A DNA stretch of 5,491 bases, taken from positions 37,527 through 43,017 of the forward strand of contig DKRV01000021.1 in the NCBI GenBank assembly GCA_002472405.1. Direction: 5' to 3'. Positions within the stretch are counted from its first letter, which is position 1, and the number at the start of each line of letters is the position of its first letter. The DNA comes from Clostridiales bacterium UBA7273. GTDB taxonomy: Bacteria; Bacillota; Clostridia; Oscillospirales; Oscillospiraceae. The notes beneath the pieces were generated by a model. It had not been told where the DNA came from, did not search any database, and worked only from the letters and a program-made list of their open reading frames with translations. This document shows positions 5,403 through 5,491 of the stretch, piece by piece. The position numbers and the translations under genes are program-made.

Positions 5403-5482
5403 ATTTAAATGCTTAAGCTGACGAGAGTCGAACACGTATCGGTTTTGACGGGCAGATTTCCGCCCATGCTGCGTTAAAGCTC

Positions 5483-5488
5483 TTGACA
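5483..5488 (+). promoter_or_regulatory. Perfect -35 box at the right edge
   Basis: TTGACA ends three bases from the window edge. Its -10 would lie outside, so this is only the probable start of a promoter for a gene to the right. Confidence 0.35.
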
Positions 5489-5491
5489 ATA

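Noticed and set aside
5417..5435. CTGACGAG-GTCGAA resembling a hammerhead ribozyme core
   Set aside because: Stem II would shrink to a single pair, the base after GAA is C instead of A, and no cleavage site with stems I and III could be found.
5412..5440. tRNA-like T-arm (GTTCGACTCTCG) on the minus strand
   Set aside because: The stem has a mismatch, and no matching acceptor strand, anticodon arm or D arm is present at the right distances.
5409..5477. 22-codon open frame as a leader peptide or small protein
   Set aside because: It has no ribosome binding site and directly follows a hairpin; the evidence is insufficient to call a gene.

Overview
The window reads as an ordinary chromosomal segment of a Gram-positive anaerobe of the class Clostridia, most likely an Oscillospiraceae/Ruminococcaceae-type gut bacterium. 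This placement is inferred from strong AAGGAGG-type ribosome binding sites, a multi-subunit biotin-dependent decarboxylase with a free-standing biotin carrier, a class A penicillin-binding protein with an acidic Gly/Asn tail, a BofC-like exported protein and a DUF1292 protein. No rRNA, tRNA, CRISPR array or intact mobile element is visible.

Left part (1-1960, minus strand): the promoter-proximal part of a membrane decarboxylase operon. Transcription runs leftward through the carboxyltransferase alpha subunit (oadA-like, 469-1851), the small single-pass gamma/delta subunit (111-455) and the start of the biotin carrier protein (121 to beyond the left edge). The three genes are tightly packed, and the last two overlap by 11 bp. 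The Na+-translocating beta subunit would be expected just outside the window. An AT-rich promoter region with nested palindromes lies at 1895-1962.

Middle (1962-4471, minus strand): a two-gene unit. A bifunctional class A penicillin-binding protein (2312-4471) is followed by a 94-residue protein of unknown function that starts at TTG (2008-2292). The unit ends in a perfect 13-bp stem terminator (1966-1995) that separates it from the decarboxylase operon.

Right part (4472-5491, plus strand): a 207-bp divergent intergenic region holds an extended -10 promoter for the penicillin-binding protein. Facing the other way is a sequence that fits the forespore sigma-F consensus, in front of a small exported protein resembling the BofC C-terminal domain (4679-5008). 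A well-spaced sigma-A promoter then leads into an acidic DUF1292 protein (5073-5360), followed by a hairpin. The last ~90 bases contain no convincing gene and end on a perfect TTGACA, probably the -35 box of a gene beyond the edge.

I see no clear undescribed multi-gene system. The points most worth a second look are the possible sigma-F promoter before the BofC-like gene, the unknown TTG-start partner of the penicillin-binding protein, and the unexplained right-hand tail.
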